Shown piece by piece: positions 1 to 9,977 of a stretch of 64,000 nt of DNA; the first letter of the stretch is position 1, and every line of letters starts with the position of its first letter. The position numbers and the translations under genes are program-made. The notes under the pieces are model-generated. The model saw only the letters and a list, made by a program, of their open reading frames with translations. It was not told the origin of the DNA and made no database searches. Source of the DNA: an uncultured Draconibacterium sp. (GTDB lineage Bacteria; Bacteroidota; Bacteroidia; Bacteroidales; Prolixibacteraceae); the NCBI RefSeq assembly GCF_963677575.1, contig NZ_OY782038.1, forward strand, positions 3,475,501 to 3,539,500, given 5' to 3'.

Positions 1-2296
1 ATTTCTCGTGATTGGCATTTATGTTCGGTATGAAACCGGCTACGACCGCTATCATAAAAATGTTGAAGATACATACAGGTTAACCTGCAGCACAAAAGAT
101 GAAAACAGTGACGCCCAAAACTGGGCAATGACCCCTTCGGCTTACCCCGGTATATTTAAAGAAACATTTCCTGAAGTAGAAAACAGTGCGAGGGTATTAC
201 GCAGTGCAGATCATAATTTGGTCTACGACGAAAATAAATTCAAAACACACTTCATTGTTTTTGCCGATTCAACTTTTCTCGATATTCTGGAATATCCATT
301 GGCATTAGGTAGCCCAAAAGCTGCACTTAGTGGTACAAACCAAATTATCCTGACCCATGAGACGGCGCAAAAATTATTTGGCAACGAAGATCCGCTAAAC
401 AGAATTGTTTCAGTGTACAGCGACCGCGGCGAATTACAGTGTAATGTAACCGGAGTCTTAAAAAAAGATCTTCCACCTACCCATCTCGATTTTGAAGCCA
501 TTCTTTCGTACGATGGAGCTATTAAACTCTGGGGCGACGGGATTGATCAAAATCCCTGGTTTATCCGCGTATTCAATTACTTCAAACTAAAGGAAGGCAC
601 AAAAAAACAGGTAATGGTTGATAAGTTTAATGCCTGTCTAAGAGAACAACTTCCCGACATTGCAGCTTATATGACCTTTGATTTACAACCGGTTGCATCA
701 ATACACCTGAATTCAGATTTAATGTTCGACACTAAAAATGGAAACAAAAGTTCGGTTTACTGGCTGGGGGTTATTGGCATATTGGTATTAGTTATGGCTT
801 GTGTAAATTTCATTAACCTCACCTCAACCGAAGCCATAAAATATCATAAAAAAGTTGCCATATCTAAATTACTGGGGGCTGCAAAATATGCACTGTTTTT
901 TACCCAGTTTATTAAAGCAGTTGTTTTGCTAACTATTGCGGCTGCGATTTCAGTACTAACTATTTGGTTACTTCTTCCAACAATTGGTAACATTGTCGAT
1001 ATCAACTTAAGTCTCCAGGCCGGGCTGATCTCATTTATCATCAAATTCACATTACTTATAATTTTGCTTACCGGGGTTCTGATTGGAGGTATCTCAACAG
1101 CAATAACACGAATTACACAATCCGACATAAACATTTCTGTTTTAAAACGCGGAAACGGAATTGTCAAGCCTCTGGTTGTATTTCAGTTCCTTATTACTAT
1201 CGTGTTAATTTCAGGAACAATCGTCATTTACAAACAATTCAAATATATCAATCAGGAAGACCTGGGATATTCCATCGACAACAAAATAGTTGCTAAGGCG
1301 CCGACACAATATGCCGCGGTAGCCAATGATTTTTCGTTGGGCATGAAAACATTTAAAGATGAAGCCTTGAAGCTGCCCGGTGTTGAATTGATCACCTCGT
1401 CGTACGTTGTGCCGGGGCAAGAAGTTCCGTGGGATTACATAACACAAAACGTAAATAATGAGAATAAGGAAGTTGGGATTAACATGAACTTTGTCGATTA
1501 TGACTATTTCGATGGATATGAACACAAACTGCTGGCCGGAAAATTTTTCTCTGAACATGAAAAAACAACTACCGAAGGCATTCTTTTAAATAAACAGGCA
1601 ATTGACTTCCTTGGGTATAAATCACCCGACGATGCCATTAATAAAACGATAAACCTTAATGGCAATCAGCTACGAATTATTGGGGTTTTCGACAACCACC
1701 ACCAGCTTTCATTCAAACACGCCTATACACCATTTTACTTAAAATTTCAGGAATTTGGAAAGAGCAACTATACATTTTGTATTAGCGGTTCGGATCAAAA
1801 AGCAACGTATAACAATATTAAAAAGCTTTGGGAAAAACACTTTCCGCACGACCCGTTTGATGGTGTTTACTTAACTGATTTTTACAACGCACAGCACAAA
1901 AAAGAACATATTTTTTCCAGGGTATTCAACATATTCTGCATCCTGTCGATATTTATTTCGGTATTAGGAATTTTTATTTTGTCTGTTTCAACCACACAAC
2001 AAAAAACAAAAGAGATTGGCGTACGAAAAGTAAACGGAGCAACGGTCTCCGAAATATTGGTTTTGCTAAATCAAAGTTTCGTTAAATGGGTAATTGTTGC
2101 TTTTATCATTGCCACTCCCGTTTCCTATTATGCCATGCATAACTGGCTCGAAAGTTTTGCATTTAAAACAACATTAAGTTGGTGGTTTTTTGCTTTGGCC
2201 GGCGTTGCGGCTTTAGGAATTGCGTTGATAACGGTGAGTTGGCAGAGTTGGAGGGCGGCTACGCAGAATCCAGTGGAGGCTTTGAGGTATGAGTGA
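1..2296 (+). CDS. FtsX/MacB-type ABC permease, array member 1 (5-prime end outside window)
   Basis: The reading frame is open to the window edge and enters within the first membrane helix: the first codons (FLVIGIYVRYETGYDRYH) align with residues about 38-50 of the neighbouring permeases, so roughly 35-40 N-terminal residues are missing and the GTG at 8 is not the real start. What remains is a first extracytoplasmic MacB-like domain, three helices with a divergent coupling motif (KKVAISKLLGA), a helix near visible residue 390, a second extracytoplasmic domain and three C-terminal helices. The C-terminus carries the array consensus: KEIGVRKVNGA, then WLESFAFKT and NPVEALRYE. The family moves or senses substrates in the envelope with ATP hydrolysed by a separate ATPase; the substrate cannot be told. 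The family call is firm. Confidence 0.93.
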   Translation, partial: FLVIGIYVRYETGYDRYHKNVEDTYRLTCSTKDENSDAQNWAMTPSAYPGIFKETFPEVENSARVLRSADHNLVYDENKFKTHFIVFADSTFLDILEYPLALGSPKAALSGTNQIILTHETAQKLFGNEDPLNRIVSVYSDRGELQCNVTGVLKKDLPPTHLDFEAILSYDGAIKLWGDGIDQNPWFIRVFNYFKLKEGTKKQVMVDKFNACLREQLPDIAAYMTFDLQPVASIHLNSDLMFDTKNGNKSSVYWLGVIGILVLVMACVNFINLTSTEAIKYHKKVAISKLLGAAKYALFFTQFIKAVVLLTIAAAISVLTIWLLLPTIGNIVDINLSLQAGLISFIIKFTLLIILLTGVLIGGISTAITRITQSDINISVLKRGNGIVKPLVVFQFLITIVLISGTIVIYKQFKYINQEDLGYSIDNKIVAKAPTQYAAVANDFSLGMKTFKDEALKLPGVELITSSYVVPGQEVPWDYITQNVNNENKEVGINMNFVDYDYFDGYEHKLLAGKFFSEHEKTTTEGILLNKQAIDFLGYKSPDDAINKTINLNGNQLRIIGVFDNHHQLSFKHAYTPFYLKFQEFGKSNYTFCISGSDQKATYNNIKKLWEKHFPHDPFDGVYLTDFYNAQHKKEHIFSRVFNIFCILSIFISVLGIFILSVSTTQQKTKEIGVRKVNGATVSEILVLLNQSFVKWVIVAFIIATPVSYYAMHNWLESFAFKTTLSWWFFALAGVAALGIALITVSWQSWRAATQNPVEALRYE

Positions 2297-2615
2297 CTTT
2301 TTACCCCAAACCCCTGGAGGGGCTTAAGGCCGCGAGCAATGAAACAGGTTTTAGGAAGAAAATGCAAGTTGAACATTGAAATAAAATATTTGCCAGTCGG
2401 AGATGCGAACAAGTCCCTCTTGGGGGATTTAGGGGGCTTTCTATTTTTACCGGTTAGTGGAAATAGGAAACGCTAAGAAATTGACAGTGGGTGTAAAAAT
2501 ATTTTACAGAGGTGTTCGGTGTGTAATTCGTAATGGCCATACAGTTAGTTTGTTATGAAGTAGGCATTACAATTGCATTGATTAAAATCAATTATAACAT
2601 TTCTCAATTCTTGCT
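2297..2615. other. 319-bp gap between permeases 1 and 2
   Basis: No gene is supported here. The gap starts with G/C-rich runs that can fold (about 2302-2330) and has a G-rich stretch at 2421-2436 containing GGGGATTTAGGGGG, a motif that recurs in other gaps of this array. The last 65 bp are A/T-rich and hold nested inverted repeats just before the start codon of permease 2. It is one of the two longest gaps inside the array, the other surrounding the DUF4097/SGNH block, so it may contain an internal promoter, but I see no clear TAnnTTTG box. Confidence 0.5.
2551..2599. promoter_or_regulatory. Nested inverted repeats upstream of permease 2
   Basis: A 16-bp palindrome, ATTGATT-AA-AATCAAT, lies at 2577-2592 and is nested inside a TGTTAT (2551-2556) / ATAACA (2594-2599) pair. 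It ends 16-23 bp before the ATG at 2616. The placement fits an operator or a leader RNA hairpin; in A/T-rich DNA a chance palindrome cannot be excluded. Confidence 0.3.
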
Positions 2616-4985
2616 ATGAACTTATTATCATTGAAACTGTCATTCAGAAAGCTGAAAAAGAATAAAATATACTCAGTTACCAATATTCTGGGGTTGACCG
2701 TAGGATTTGCTTCGTTTATTCTGATCGCTCTTTTTATTCGTTACGAATATAGCTGGAATAAAAACAACGAAAATTACTCCCGGATATATCGCATCCAGCG
2801 CAATGTAACCAATGCCCGTTATGTTACTAGCGGGAACAACATTTCGCCACACACCCGTGCCATAACCGCCCAATTGATCGAAGGAAATTTTCCTGAATTT
2901 GAAAAACTCACCGTAACCAGGGAAAACGGATTAACATTTCTTGGAACCGACAACCGGCATTTTGTTCAGGAAGATAAAGGCATTGCCGCAGATACACATT
3001 TTTTTGATGTTTTTTCGTATCAATTTATTGAAGGAAAAAAAACGTCGGCTCTTAACCAGCCTTATTCCATTGTTTTGTCTGAAACATTGGCACAGAAATT
3101 ATTTAACAGTACCGATGTAGTGGGGAAGTCGGTTATGCTCGAAAAGAAACACCCGTTAACCGTAACCGCCGTTTATAAAGACTTACCGTTTAACAACAGT
3201 GTCCGTCCGCCGTTTATTCTTTCGTTTTCAACACTAAAACCGTTATATGGTATAGAGCGTTCGTCGTTGTGGACAGGCGATTGTATGACGTTTGCCCTGC
3301 TGAAATCCGGGGCAAAAGCACAAACTGCCGAAGGTAAAATAAAGCATCTTTTCAAAAAATACGAAAGCATAAAGTTTGTCGAGTTGGAGTTGTGTCCGCT
3401 TTCAAAAATATATCTCAGCCACAACGATCAAAACGATTACCTTATCGTACTGAGACTTTTCGGATTGATCGGTCTCTTCATCCTGATAATGTCAGGTTTT
3501 AATTACATTAATCTTTCATTGGCACAATCTTCAATGCGTGGGAAGGAAGTCGCCATAAAAAAGGTAATCGGCACCCGGAAACAGGCTTTGATTTTTCAAT
3601 TTCTCGGAGAGACAATAAGTATTTCGCTTATTGCATTGCTGCTGGCATTGGGATTGTCAAAACTTTTTTTGCCAGTCTTTAATAATGTGGTAAGCAAACA
3701 AATAACGTTTAACCTGTTTGCCGACCGGTATTTTGTTTTGCTGATGATAGCGGTGGCTGTTGTTGCAGGAATTTTGTCGGGAATTTACCCGGCACTGTTT
3801 ATGGCTTCCGAAAAAATAACAGCACTGTTTAAAGGGAACTTACTGGGAAAAGAACACAATTCGTTTAGTTTAAAAAAGGCTTTGGTGACTCTGCAGTTTG
3901 CCATATCCTTGTTCCTGATTGTTTTAACAACGTCTTTTTCGTTGCAGATAAAATACATTACGAACAAAGACCTTGGCTTTTCAAAACAAGGATTGCTGTA
4001 TTCACGAATTAATATTTCAAAAGACAACGTTTCTTTCTCACAATTGCGCGACAGGCTTATGAAACATCCCGAAATACAAGATGTTGCCCTGTCTGAAAAT
4101 TTTCCGTTTGTACGATTCGGCGGAGGAACCACCAATTGGGAAGGCGGAAATCCCGATGACAAAATAACCTGCCGTTATAATTCCGTTAGTTATAATTATT
4201 TGTCGATGCTGGGGACAAACTTAGTTACCGGACGAAATTTCAATCCTTCGTTTACCGGCGACGTGGGGAAAAGTTGCATTATTAACGAGACGGCTGCCAA
4301 ATGTTTTGGCTGGGATAACCCAGTAGGGAAACGTATTAACGATAACCGGCTGACCGTAGTTGGCGTGGTAAAGGATTTTGTGTATAAAGATATGCACAAT
4401 CCGGTGGAGCCTGGCATTTATATTCTTTCTTCGGATAAGGTTGCCGGCGACCGGATATTTTCATTCCGCATAAACGAAACAGATGGGGCTGCGGTAAAAG
4501 AAATCGTAAGCTCTGAACTTGAAAAGACATTTCCTAACGACCCGTTTGAAATCAGTGATTTGTCGTTTGCTTTTGCCAGTGAAAACAGTTATCGGATATA
4601 CCGGTCGATAAACAGCTCGTTGCTCTTTTTTACCTTGCTGAATGTTTTATTGGCCATTGTCGGGGTGTTTGGGCTGGTTGCTTTTACCGTTGCCCGGCGC
4701 ACCAAAGAAATTGGCATCCGGAAAATTAACGGTAGTTCACCTGCCGGAATTTTCAACATCCTTAACCGCGACTATTATTTACTGTTGTTGGTTGCCGCAT
4801 TAATTGCTTTTCCTACAGTCTGGATGGCTTATATGTCGATACCGAGTGCCAACAAATACCCGTTACAGCCGTGGGTACTGCTATTGAGCGTCTTTATATT
4901 CTTATTGATAATTTTGACAAGTACAAGTTATTTGACAATTAAGGCAGCGATGCGAAATCCGGTGGAAGCATTGAGGTATGAGTAG
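2616..4985 (+). CDS. FtsX/MacB-type ABC permease, array member 2, non-consensus C-terminus
   Basis: This 789-residue protein opens with the amphipathic LKLSFRKLKKNK segment and a first helix (about residues 19-43), followed by two extracytoplasmic MacB-like domains separated by FtsX helices; the first-half coupling motif is KEVAIKKVIGT. It is one of three members whose last 95 residues differ from the array module: KEIGIRKINGS is kept, but the final helices have no WLENFAYKT or WWIFALAG, and similarity returns only in the last residues (RNPVEALRYE). Cysteines 519 and 554 in the second extracytoplasmic domain match a pair in members 3 and 9, with 34 residues between them here. The stop is followed directly by a ghost copy of the last codons of another member. 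Confidence 0.94.
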   Translation: MNLLSLKLSFRKLKKNKIYSVTNILGLTVGFASFILIALFIRYEYSWNKNNENYSRIYRIQRNVTNARYVTSGNNISPHTRAITAQLIEGNFPEFEKLTVTRENGLTFLGTDNRHFVQEDKGIAADTHFFDVFSYQFIEGKKTSALNQPYSIVLSETLAQKLFNSTDVVGKSVMLEKKHPLTVTAVYKDLPFNNSVRPPFILSFSTLKPLYGIERSSLWTGDCMTFALLKSGAKAQTAEGKIKHLFKKYESIKFVELELCPLSKIYLSHNDQNDYLIVLRLFGLIGLFILIMSGFNYINLSLAQSSMRGKEVAIKKVIGTRKQALIFQFLGETISISLIALLLALGLSKLFLPVFNNVVSKQITFNLFADRYFVLLMIAVAVVAGILSGIYPALFMASEKITALFKGNLLGKEHNSFSLKKALVTLQFAISLFLIVLTTSFSLQIKYITNKDLGFSKQGLLYSRINISKDNVSFSQLRDRLMKHPEIQDVALSENFPFVRFGGGTTNWEGGNPDDKITCRYNSVSYNYLSMLGTNLVTGRNFNPSFTGDVGKSCIINETAAKCFGWDNPVGKRINDNRLTVVGVVKDFVYKDMHNPVEPGIYILSSDKVAGDRIFSFRINETDGAAVKEIVSSELEKTFPNDPFEISDLSFAFASENSYRIYRSINSSLLFFTLLNVLLAIVGVFGLVAFTVARRTKEIGIRKINGSSPAGIFNILNRDYYLLLLVAALIAFPTVWMAYMSIPSANKYPLQPWVLLLSVFIFLLIILTSTSYLTIKAAMRNPVEALRYE

Positions 4986-5042
4986 TGAGAAGCGTTGAGA
5001 TCCCGACCGTAGGTTGGGATAGAGGCGTTGAGGTATGAGTAA
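4986..5042 (+). repeat. Ghost permease tail A with hairpin
   Basis: After the TAG of permease 2 comes a hairpin (ATCCCGACC at 5000-5008 against GGTTGGGAT at 5012-5020) and then a second, in-phase copy of the terminal codons EALRYE-stop at 5022-5042. These 21 bases are identical to the last 21 bases of permease 6 (14758-14778) and differ from the real end of permease 2. It looks like the leftover 3-prime end of another paralogue. Confidence 0.7.
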
Positions 5043-5054
5043 AACCCCCTCGAA

Positions 5055-5071
5055 CTCCCAAAAAGGGGGAG
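5055..5071 (+). terminator. Small G/C hairpin before permease 3
   Basis: CTCCC at 5055-5059 pairs with GGGAG at 5067-5071 inside a run of C-rich then G-rich sequence. No T-tract follows, so this may be an intergenic repeat hairpin rather than a true terminator. Confidence 0.25.
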
Positions 5072-5159
5072 AATTGGGTAAATGACAAAATTGAGAAGGG
5101 CCGAACAATTAATAAATAAACAAAAACAAGAAATATATACTATAAGAAAGTCTCCTGTT

Positions 5160-7496
5160 ATGATAAGAAACAATATCAATCAATCGTTCCGAAGTTTAAA
5201 GTACAACAAGCTTTATTCATTTCTAAACATTGGCGGTTTTGCCGTAGGTTTTGCTGTGTGTATGGTTTTGGCACTTTATTCGCACAAAGAATATAGTGTT
5301 GATAAAGGGTTTGTTAATTACTCAAACCTCTATCGGGTAATTGACACCGAACGCAATTCTTCAAACATAGATTATGATTTGGCTCAGAGCTTAAAAGATC
5401 AATATCCTGATATAAAGCTGGCTGTACCTTTTAACTATGTTTCTTTTGCTGAAGAAAAAGTATATCTAAAAAAACTGGAAGGTGAAGATTTTATCCAGTC
5501 TAAAGCAATGATTAGTACCAACAATGACTTTTTCAATGCTTTCTCAATTCCAATTATTACAGGAAACAGCAAAATGCCTTTTGCTGATTTAAATTCTGTG
5601 GTTATCACCAAAAGTGTTGCTCAAAAACTATTTGGCCGAACTGATGTAACAGGTGAGATAATCAATTTTTCAAGCATTTTTGAAGTTCCCATAAGTGCCG
5701 TTTGTGAAGACTTACCCGAAAATTCAAGCTTCGAAGCTGATGTTTTTTACAACAGCGATAATGAAAACTTTCGTTTTTCCCGATCGTGTACTAATGGAAT
5801 CTGTTGCAACCCGATGAATATTTATATTCAATTGAATAATAAGGTTGATATCGATCAGTTTACTGCATTAGTCAATCAAAACGTTCCGGCAAATAAAATG
5901 TCTACAGAAAACATTCGTTTGCAACCACTAACCGATATTTATCTGGAAACCGGAATTGAAGGAAATGAAAATAAAGCCGGCAGTATTGGAATGATACGTA
6001 TTTTTCTGTCTATCGCTATCTTGATAATGCTTTTATCTGTTATCAATTATGTAAATCTTTCTATTTCCAAACAATTATCAACCCTGAAAAACATAGCCAT
6101 AAAAGTAACTAATGGCGCAGGAGCAAAACAATTACGAGCTTATTATTTAACAGATGTCAGCATTTCAGTATTAATAGCTTTTTTATTGGCAATAGGTATT
6201 GCTGCATTAATTCTTCCTTTTGCGGGTCAGTTACTCGGAACAACGTTAAAAATCGAATGGCTTACGTCTCCGGTATTAGTTGGTCTGTTTGCAATAATTC
6301 TACTTTTGGTAATTCTTATTTCATCGTTTGCCCCTGTTTACATTGTTTCCAGGTTTGATGTGCAACGTTTGTTCGGGAAAAAACAATCGTCGTTAGGTAA
6401 ACAATTTGGGAAAAAGGCTTTAACAACGTTTCAATTATCAACAGCTATTATGCTGTTAATTGGCTTAATAGTCATTCAAAAACAAATTCACTTTGTGAAA
6501 GCCAAAGACCTTGGATTTAACAAAGAGCAATTGGTTCGGATTGATTTCAATAAAAAAGCTCAAAATATAAATGCGCTAAAACAGCAAATAGATCAATTTC
6601 CCTTTGTTCAAAATTCGTCGTTTAGCCAAGGTGCACCCGGAAGTATTTATAGCATTATGTCAAGCGATATTAGTGATAAAGATAATTTTGAGGTCGATTG
6701 TATTTATACTGATGATAATTTTTTAAACACTTTCGGGGTTCAACTTCGGCAAGGTCGAACATTTCAAGCATCGGAGCTTGGAAATGTCTGCTACATTAAC
6801 GAAACCGCTTACAAAAAATTTGGTTGGGATAATCTCGAAAACCGAAAATTCAACAACGGGAAAGAAGGTGGATACAATATTGTTGGCGTAGTTCGGGATT
6901 TTAATGTGGCATCGTTGCATAGAGGAATGAGCCCGGTATGTATCATTTACCAACCCAATTATAATAGTATCAGTATCAAACTAACGTCTGGTAATTTGAG
7001 CGAACAGATGCAACAGTTAAAAAAAGTTTGGGGGAATTTCTTCCCCGAAGAACCAATGCAATTTACCTTTTACGATAGCTATTTCGATGCATTTTACAAA
7101 AAAGAAGAGCGAGAAGGAAAAGCCATTGCTGTATTTTCAATTATTGCATTTATGATTACCTGTTTGGGGTTAATCGGTCAGATATTCCAAACCACCAATG
7201 CCCGTATCAAAGAAATCGGTATCCGCAAAGTAAACGGTGCCAAAATCTCTGAAGTAATGGCAATGCTCAACAGGGACTTTGTAAGATGGGTAACCATTGC
7301 TTTCGTTATTGCCACGCCAATTGCATATTATGCCATGAATAAATGGCTCGAAAATTTTGCATACAAAACGTCACTTAGCTGGTGGATTTTTGCATTGGCA
7401 GGCGTGATGGCCTTGGGAATTGCATTGTTGACAGTGAGTTGGCAGAGCTGGCGGGCGGCTACGCGGAATCCGGTGGAGGCACTGCGGTATGAATAG
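5160..7496 (+). CDS. FtsX/MacB-type ABC permease, array member 3, cysteine-motif subtype
   Basis: The frame is open from 5082, but ATG 5160 is preferred because the protein then begins MIRNNINQSFRSLKYNK, matching the other members; the 26 codons before it are Lys/Gln-rich and unlike any paralogue. From 5160 it has 778 residues. The first extracytoplasmic domain carries C210-TNGI-C215-C216 and the second carries C514 and C544, 29 residues apart; member 9 has the same C-x4-C and the same 29-residue spacing, so the two form a subtype, and disulfides or ligand binding outside the membrane are possible. The C-terminus is the array consensus. First-half coupling motif: LKNIAIKVTNGA. Confidence 0.94.
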   Translation: MIRNNINQSFRSLKYNKLYSFLNIGGFAVGFAVCMVLALYSHKEYSVDKGFVNYSNLYRVIDTERNSSNIDYDLAQSLKDQYPDIKLAVPFNYVSFAEEKVYLKKLEGEDFIQSKAMISTNNDFFNAFSIPIITGNSKMPFADLNSVVITKSVAQKLFGRTDVTGEIINFSSIFEVPISAVCEDLPENSSFEADVFYNSDNENFRFSRSCTNGICCNPMNIYIQLNNKVDIDQFTALVNQNVPANKMSTENIRLQPLTDIYLETGIEGNENKAGSIGMIRIFLSIAILIMLLSVINYVNLSISKQLSTLKNIAIKVTNGAGAKQLRAYYLTDVSISVLIAFLLAIGIAALILPFAGQLLGTTLKIEWLTSPVLVGLFAIILLLVILISSFAPVYIVSRFDVQRLFGKKQSSLGKQFGKKALTTFQLSTAIMLLIGLIVIQKQIHFVKAKDLGFNKEQLVRIDFNKKAQNINALKQQIDQFPFVQNSSFSQGAPGSIYSIMSSDISDKDNFEVDCIYTDDNFLNTFGVQLRQGRTFQASELGNVCYINETAYKKFGWDNLENRKFNNGKEGGYNIVGVVRDFNVASLHRGMSPVCIIYQPNYNSISIKLTSGNLSEQMQQLKKVWGNFFPEEPMQFTFYDSYFDAFYKKEEREGKAIAVFSIIAFMITCLGLIGQIFQTTNARIKEIGIRKVNGAKISEVMAMLNRDFVRWVTIAFVIATPIAYYAMNKWLENFAYKTSLSWWIFALAGVMALGIALLTVSWQSWRAATRNPVEALRYE

Positions 7497-7524
7497 GAAA
7501 ACGAACAGTTAACTAAATAAAGCC

Positions 7525-9939
7525 ATGATAAGATACTACGTAAAAACCGCTTTTAGGAACTTGTTAAGACACCGGTTTTATTCCGCAATAAATATTGTTG
7601 GTCTGGCCATTGGAATTACAGCATGTATTTTGATAATGCTGTATGTTCAGTTCGAATTGAGCTACGATAAGTTTCATGAAAAATCGGATCGGATTTACCG
7701 GGTGAATTTGTATTCTGTTCGGGATGACAACACGAATAGATGGCCGGGTTCTAGTCCTCCTCTAAGGAATACTATACAAGATGAAATCCCGGAAGTTGAA
7801 GAAGCGGTTCGCATATCGCAGTATTGGGAACCGGTTATGCAGTATAAAGACAAGGTATTTAATGAAACCAAGTGGTGTTTTGCCGACGACAATTTCTTTA
7901 AAATATTTTCTACATCGTTTATTTACGGCGATCCAAATACAGCTTTGGTTGAGCCTTACACTGTGGTTTTAACCGAGTCTACAGCCAAACGTTATTTTGG
8001 AAATGAAAATCCACTGGGGAAAACGCTTACCCGAAAATACAATTACGATTGGACGGTTACCGGGGTAATTAAAGATTTTCCTGAAAACTCGCATATAAAG
8101 CCTGATTTTCTGGGATCAATAAAAAGCCGGCCATATAACAATGGTGCGAATTGGCTCAATAATATGCTTTATACTTATGTCCTTTTAAAAGAGGGAGCTT
8201 CCAACAGCGAGGTAGATTCAAAGCTGGAAGATGTGGTGAAGAAATATGTCGGGCCTTTTATGGCGCAGGATAGAGGTGAATCACTCGAAGAATTCGCGGC
8301 AAAGGGAAATCAATACATGTATTATACGCAGCCTTTAACAGATATTCATTTAAACACAGAAGTCATAGCAGGGCCGGAACTTTCAGTAAGTACAAGTTAC
8401 CTTATTATTTTCTCACTTATTGCCGTTTTTATATTGGTTATTGCCTGTATTAATTACATGAATATGTCCACTGCCCAATCAGCAAACCGTGCCAAAGAAG
8501 TAGGCTTGAAAAAATCCATGGGTTCAAACCGCAATAAGCTTGTTCTGCAGTTTTTATCCGAATCGGTTTTTGTTACTTTAATTGCATTGGCTCTTGCTAT
8601 AGTCTTAATTAAATTACTGCTCCCGGCCTTTAATAATTTAGTCGATAAACAGCTTGTTTTTAGTCTTGCCAGCAACCTATTTACCATTCCTTTACTTCTT
8701 CTCTTTGGCGTTGTAGCCGGAGTAGTTGCAGGAAGTTATCCGGCTTTCTTTCTGGCGTCGTTTAATCCCTTAAAAGTTATTAACGGGATTCACAAATCAG
8801 AAGGCTCTCATGGTAATTTGCGAAGCGGATTGGTTGTTTTTCAATTAATTGTAACCATTGTACTTTTTTCCGGAACTTTCTTTATCAGCAAACAGCTCAA
8901 TTTTCTCCAGAAACAGGAATTGGGTTTTAACAAAGAAAACCTGGTAATCGTAAAAAATGCGGCTTATTTATGGAATAACAAGCCTTCGTTTAAAAACGAG
9001 TTACTCGAACAACCGGGTATTTTGGAAGTAAGTAACTCTTTATATATTCCCGGACGAAGCAAATCTAATAATACTTTTTTTCATGAATTGCCTACTGAAG
9101 CCAGCTTGCTGAGTCAACTTTGGGTAGATGAGGATTTTTTAAAAGCTTACGAGATTGAGCTTCTGCAAGGTCGATTTTTTGGGAAAGGGGACCCTTCCAA
9201 TGCTAAATCGATTGTATTGAGTGAAAAGGCACTAAAAGAGTTAAATATTCAAGACCCGATTGGTAAGAAGCTTTATAAGAGGCAAAAAACCGAAGAGACT
9301 ACTTTTACTATTATTGGGATAATAAAGGATTTTCATCTCAACTCGTTACATCAGGAAATCTGGCCTTTGGTACTGTTTGATGATGATGATATGTTAAAGC
9401 GTGCTGGCGAATACTTTAGTGTTCGCATATCGGGCAATATTCAGGAAAACCTAAAAAAAATTGAACAAACATGGAATAAATATGCAGACGGACAACCTCT
9501 GGATTATGTATTTTTTGATGAAGATTTTGGCCGTTTGTATGCAACCGATGTGCAAATCCGAAAAATCGTTTCAATCTTTTCCGCATTAGCAATCTTTATT
9601 GCTTGTTTGGGCTTGCTCGCTCTGGCAGCCTTTGTCGCTGAGCAGCGAACCAAAGAGATTGGGATACGGAAAGTTAATGGAGCACGTGTTTGTCAAATTC
9701 TCTATTTATTAAACCAGAATTTCGTGAAATGGGTAGCAATTGCTTTTGGAGTTGCCACTCCAATCGCTTATTACGCTATGCATAAGTGGCTCGAAAACTT
9801 TGCGTACAAAACAACTTTAAGTTGGTGGATATTTGCCATCGCCGGTTTGCTGGCATTGGGAATTGCTATGTTAACGGTGAGTTGGCAAAGCTGGCGGGCA
9901 GCTACGCGAAACCCTGTCGAAGCCTTAAGATATGAATAA
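7525..9939 (+). CDS. FtsX/MacB-type ABC permease, array member 4
   Basis: This 804-residue member is the most typical of the array. Helix 1 spans about residues 20-42, the first extracytoplasmic domain about 45-285, helix 2 starts near 290 and is followed by the coupling motif AKEVGLKKSMGS, helix 5 lies near 432-452, the second extracytoplasmic domain runs to about 670, and the last three helices start near 680. The first domain contains the recurring LTESTAKRYFGNENPLGKT segment of the MacB-like periplasmic fold. The C-terminal coupling motif is KEIGIRKVNGA and the tail is consensus. It starts 28 bp after permease 3, consistent with co-transcription. Confidence 0.95.
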   Translation: MIRYYVKTAFRNLLRHRFYSAINIVGLAIGITACILIMLYVQFELSYDKFHEKSDRIYRVNLYSVRDDNTNRWPGSSPPLRNTIQDEIPEVEEAVRISQYWEPVMQYKDKVFNETKWCFADDNFFKIFSTSFIYGDPNTALVEPYTVVLTESTAKRYFGNENPLGKTLTRKYNYDWTVTGVIKDFPENSHIKPDFLGSIKSRPYNNGANWLNNMLYTYVLLKEGASNSEVDSKLEDVVKKYVGPFMAQDRGESLEEFAAKGNQYMYYTQPLTDIHLNTEVIAGPELSVSTSYLIIFSLIAVFILVIACINYMNMSTAQSANRAKEVGLKKSMGSNRNKLVLQFLSESVFVTLIALALAIVLIKLLLPAFNNLVDKQLVFSLASNLFTIPLLLLFGVVAGVVAGSYPAFFLASFNPLKVINGIHKSEGSHGNLRSGLVVFQLIVTIVLFSGTFFISKQLNFLQKQELGFNKENLVIVKNAAYLWNNKPSFKNELLEQPGILEVSNSLYIPGRSKSNNTFFHELPTEASLLSQLWVDEDFLKAYEIELLQGRFFGKGDPSNAKSIVLSEKALKELNIQDPIGKKLYKRQKTEETTFTIIGIIKDFHLNSLHQEIWPLVLFDDDDMLKRAGEYFSVRISGNIQENLKKIEQTWNKYADGQPLDYVFFDEDFGRLYATDVQIRKIVSIFSALAIFIACLGLLALAAFVAEQRTKEIGIRKVNGARVCQILYLLNQNFVKWVAIAFGVATPIAYYAMHKWLENFAYKTTLSWWIFAIAGLLALGIAMLTVSWQSWRAATRNPVEALRYE

Positions 9940-9977
9940 CAAGATCCTGATTAATTAAAAGCAAAAGAATAACCACA

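Noticed and set aside
5082..5159. N-terminal extension of permease 3
   Set aside because: The 26 extra codons match no other member and would displace the first helix.
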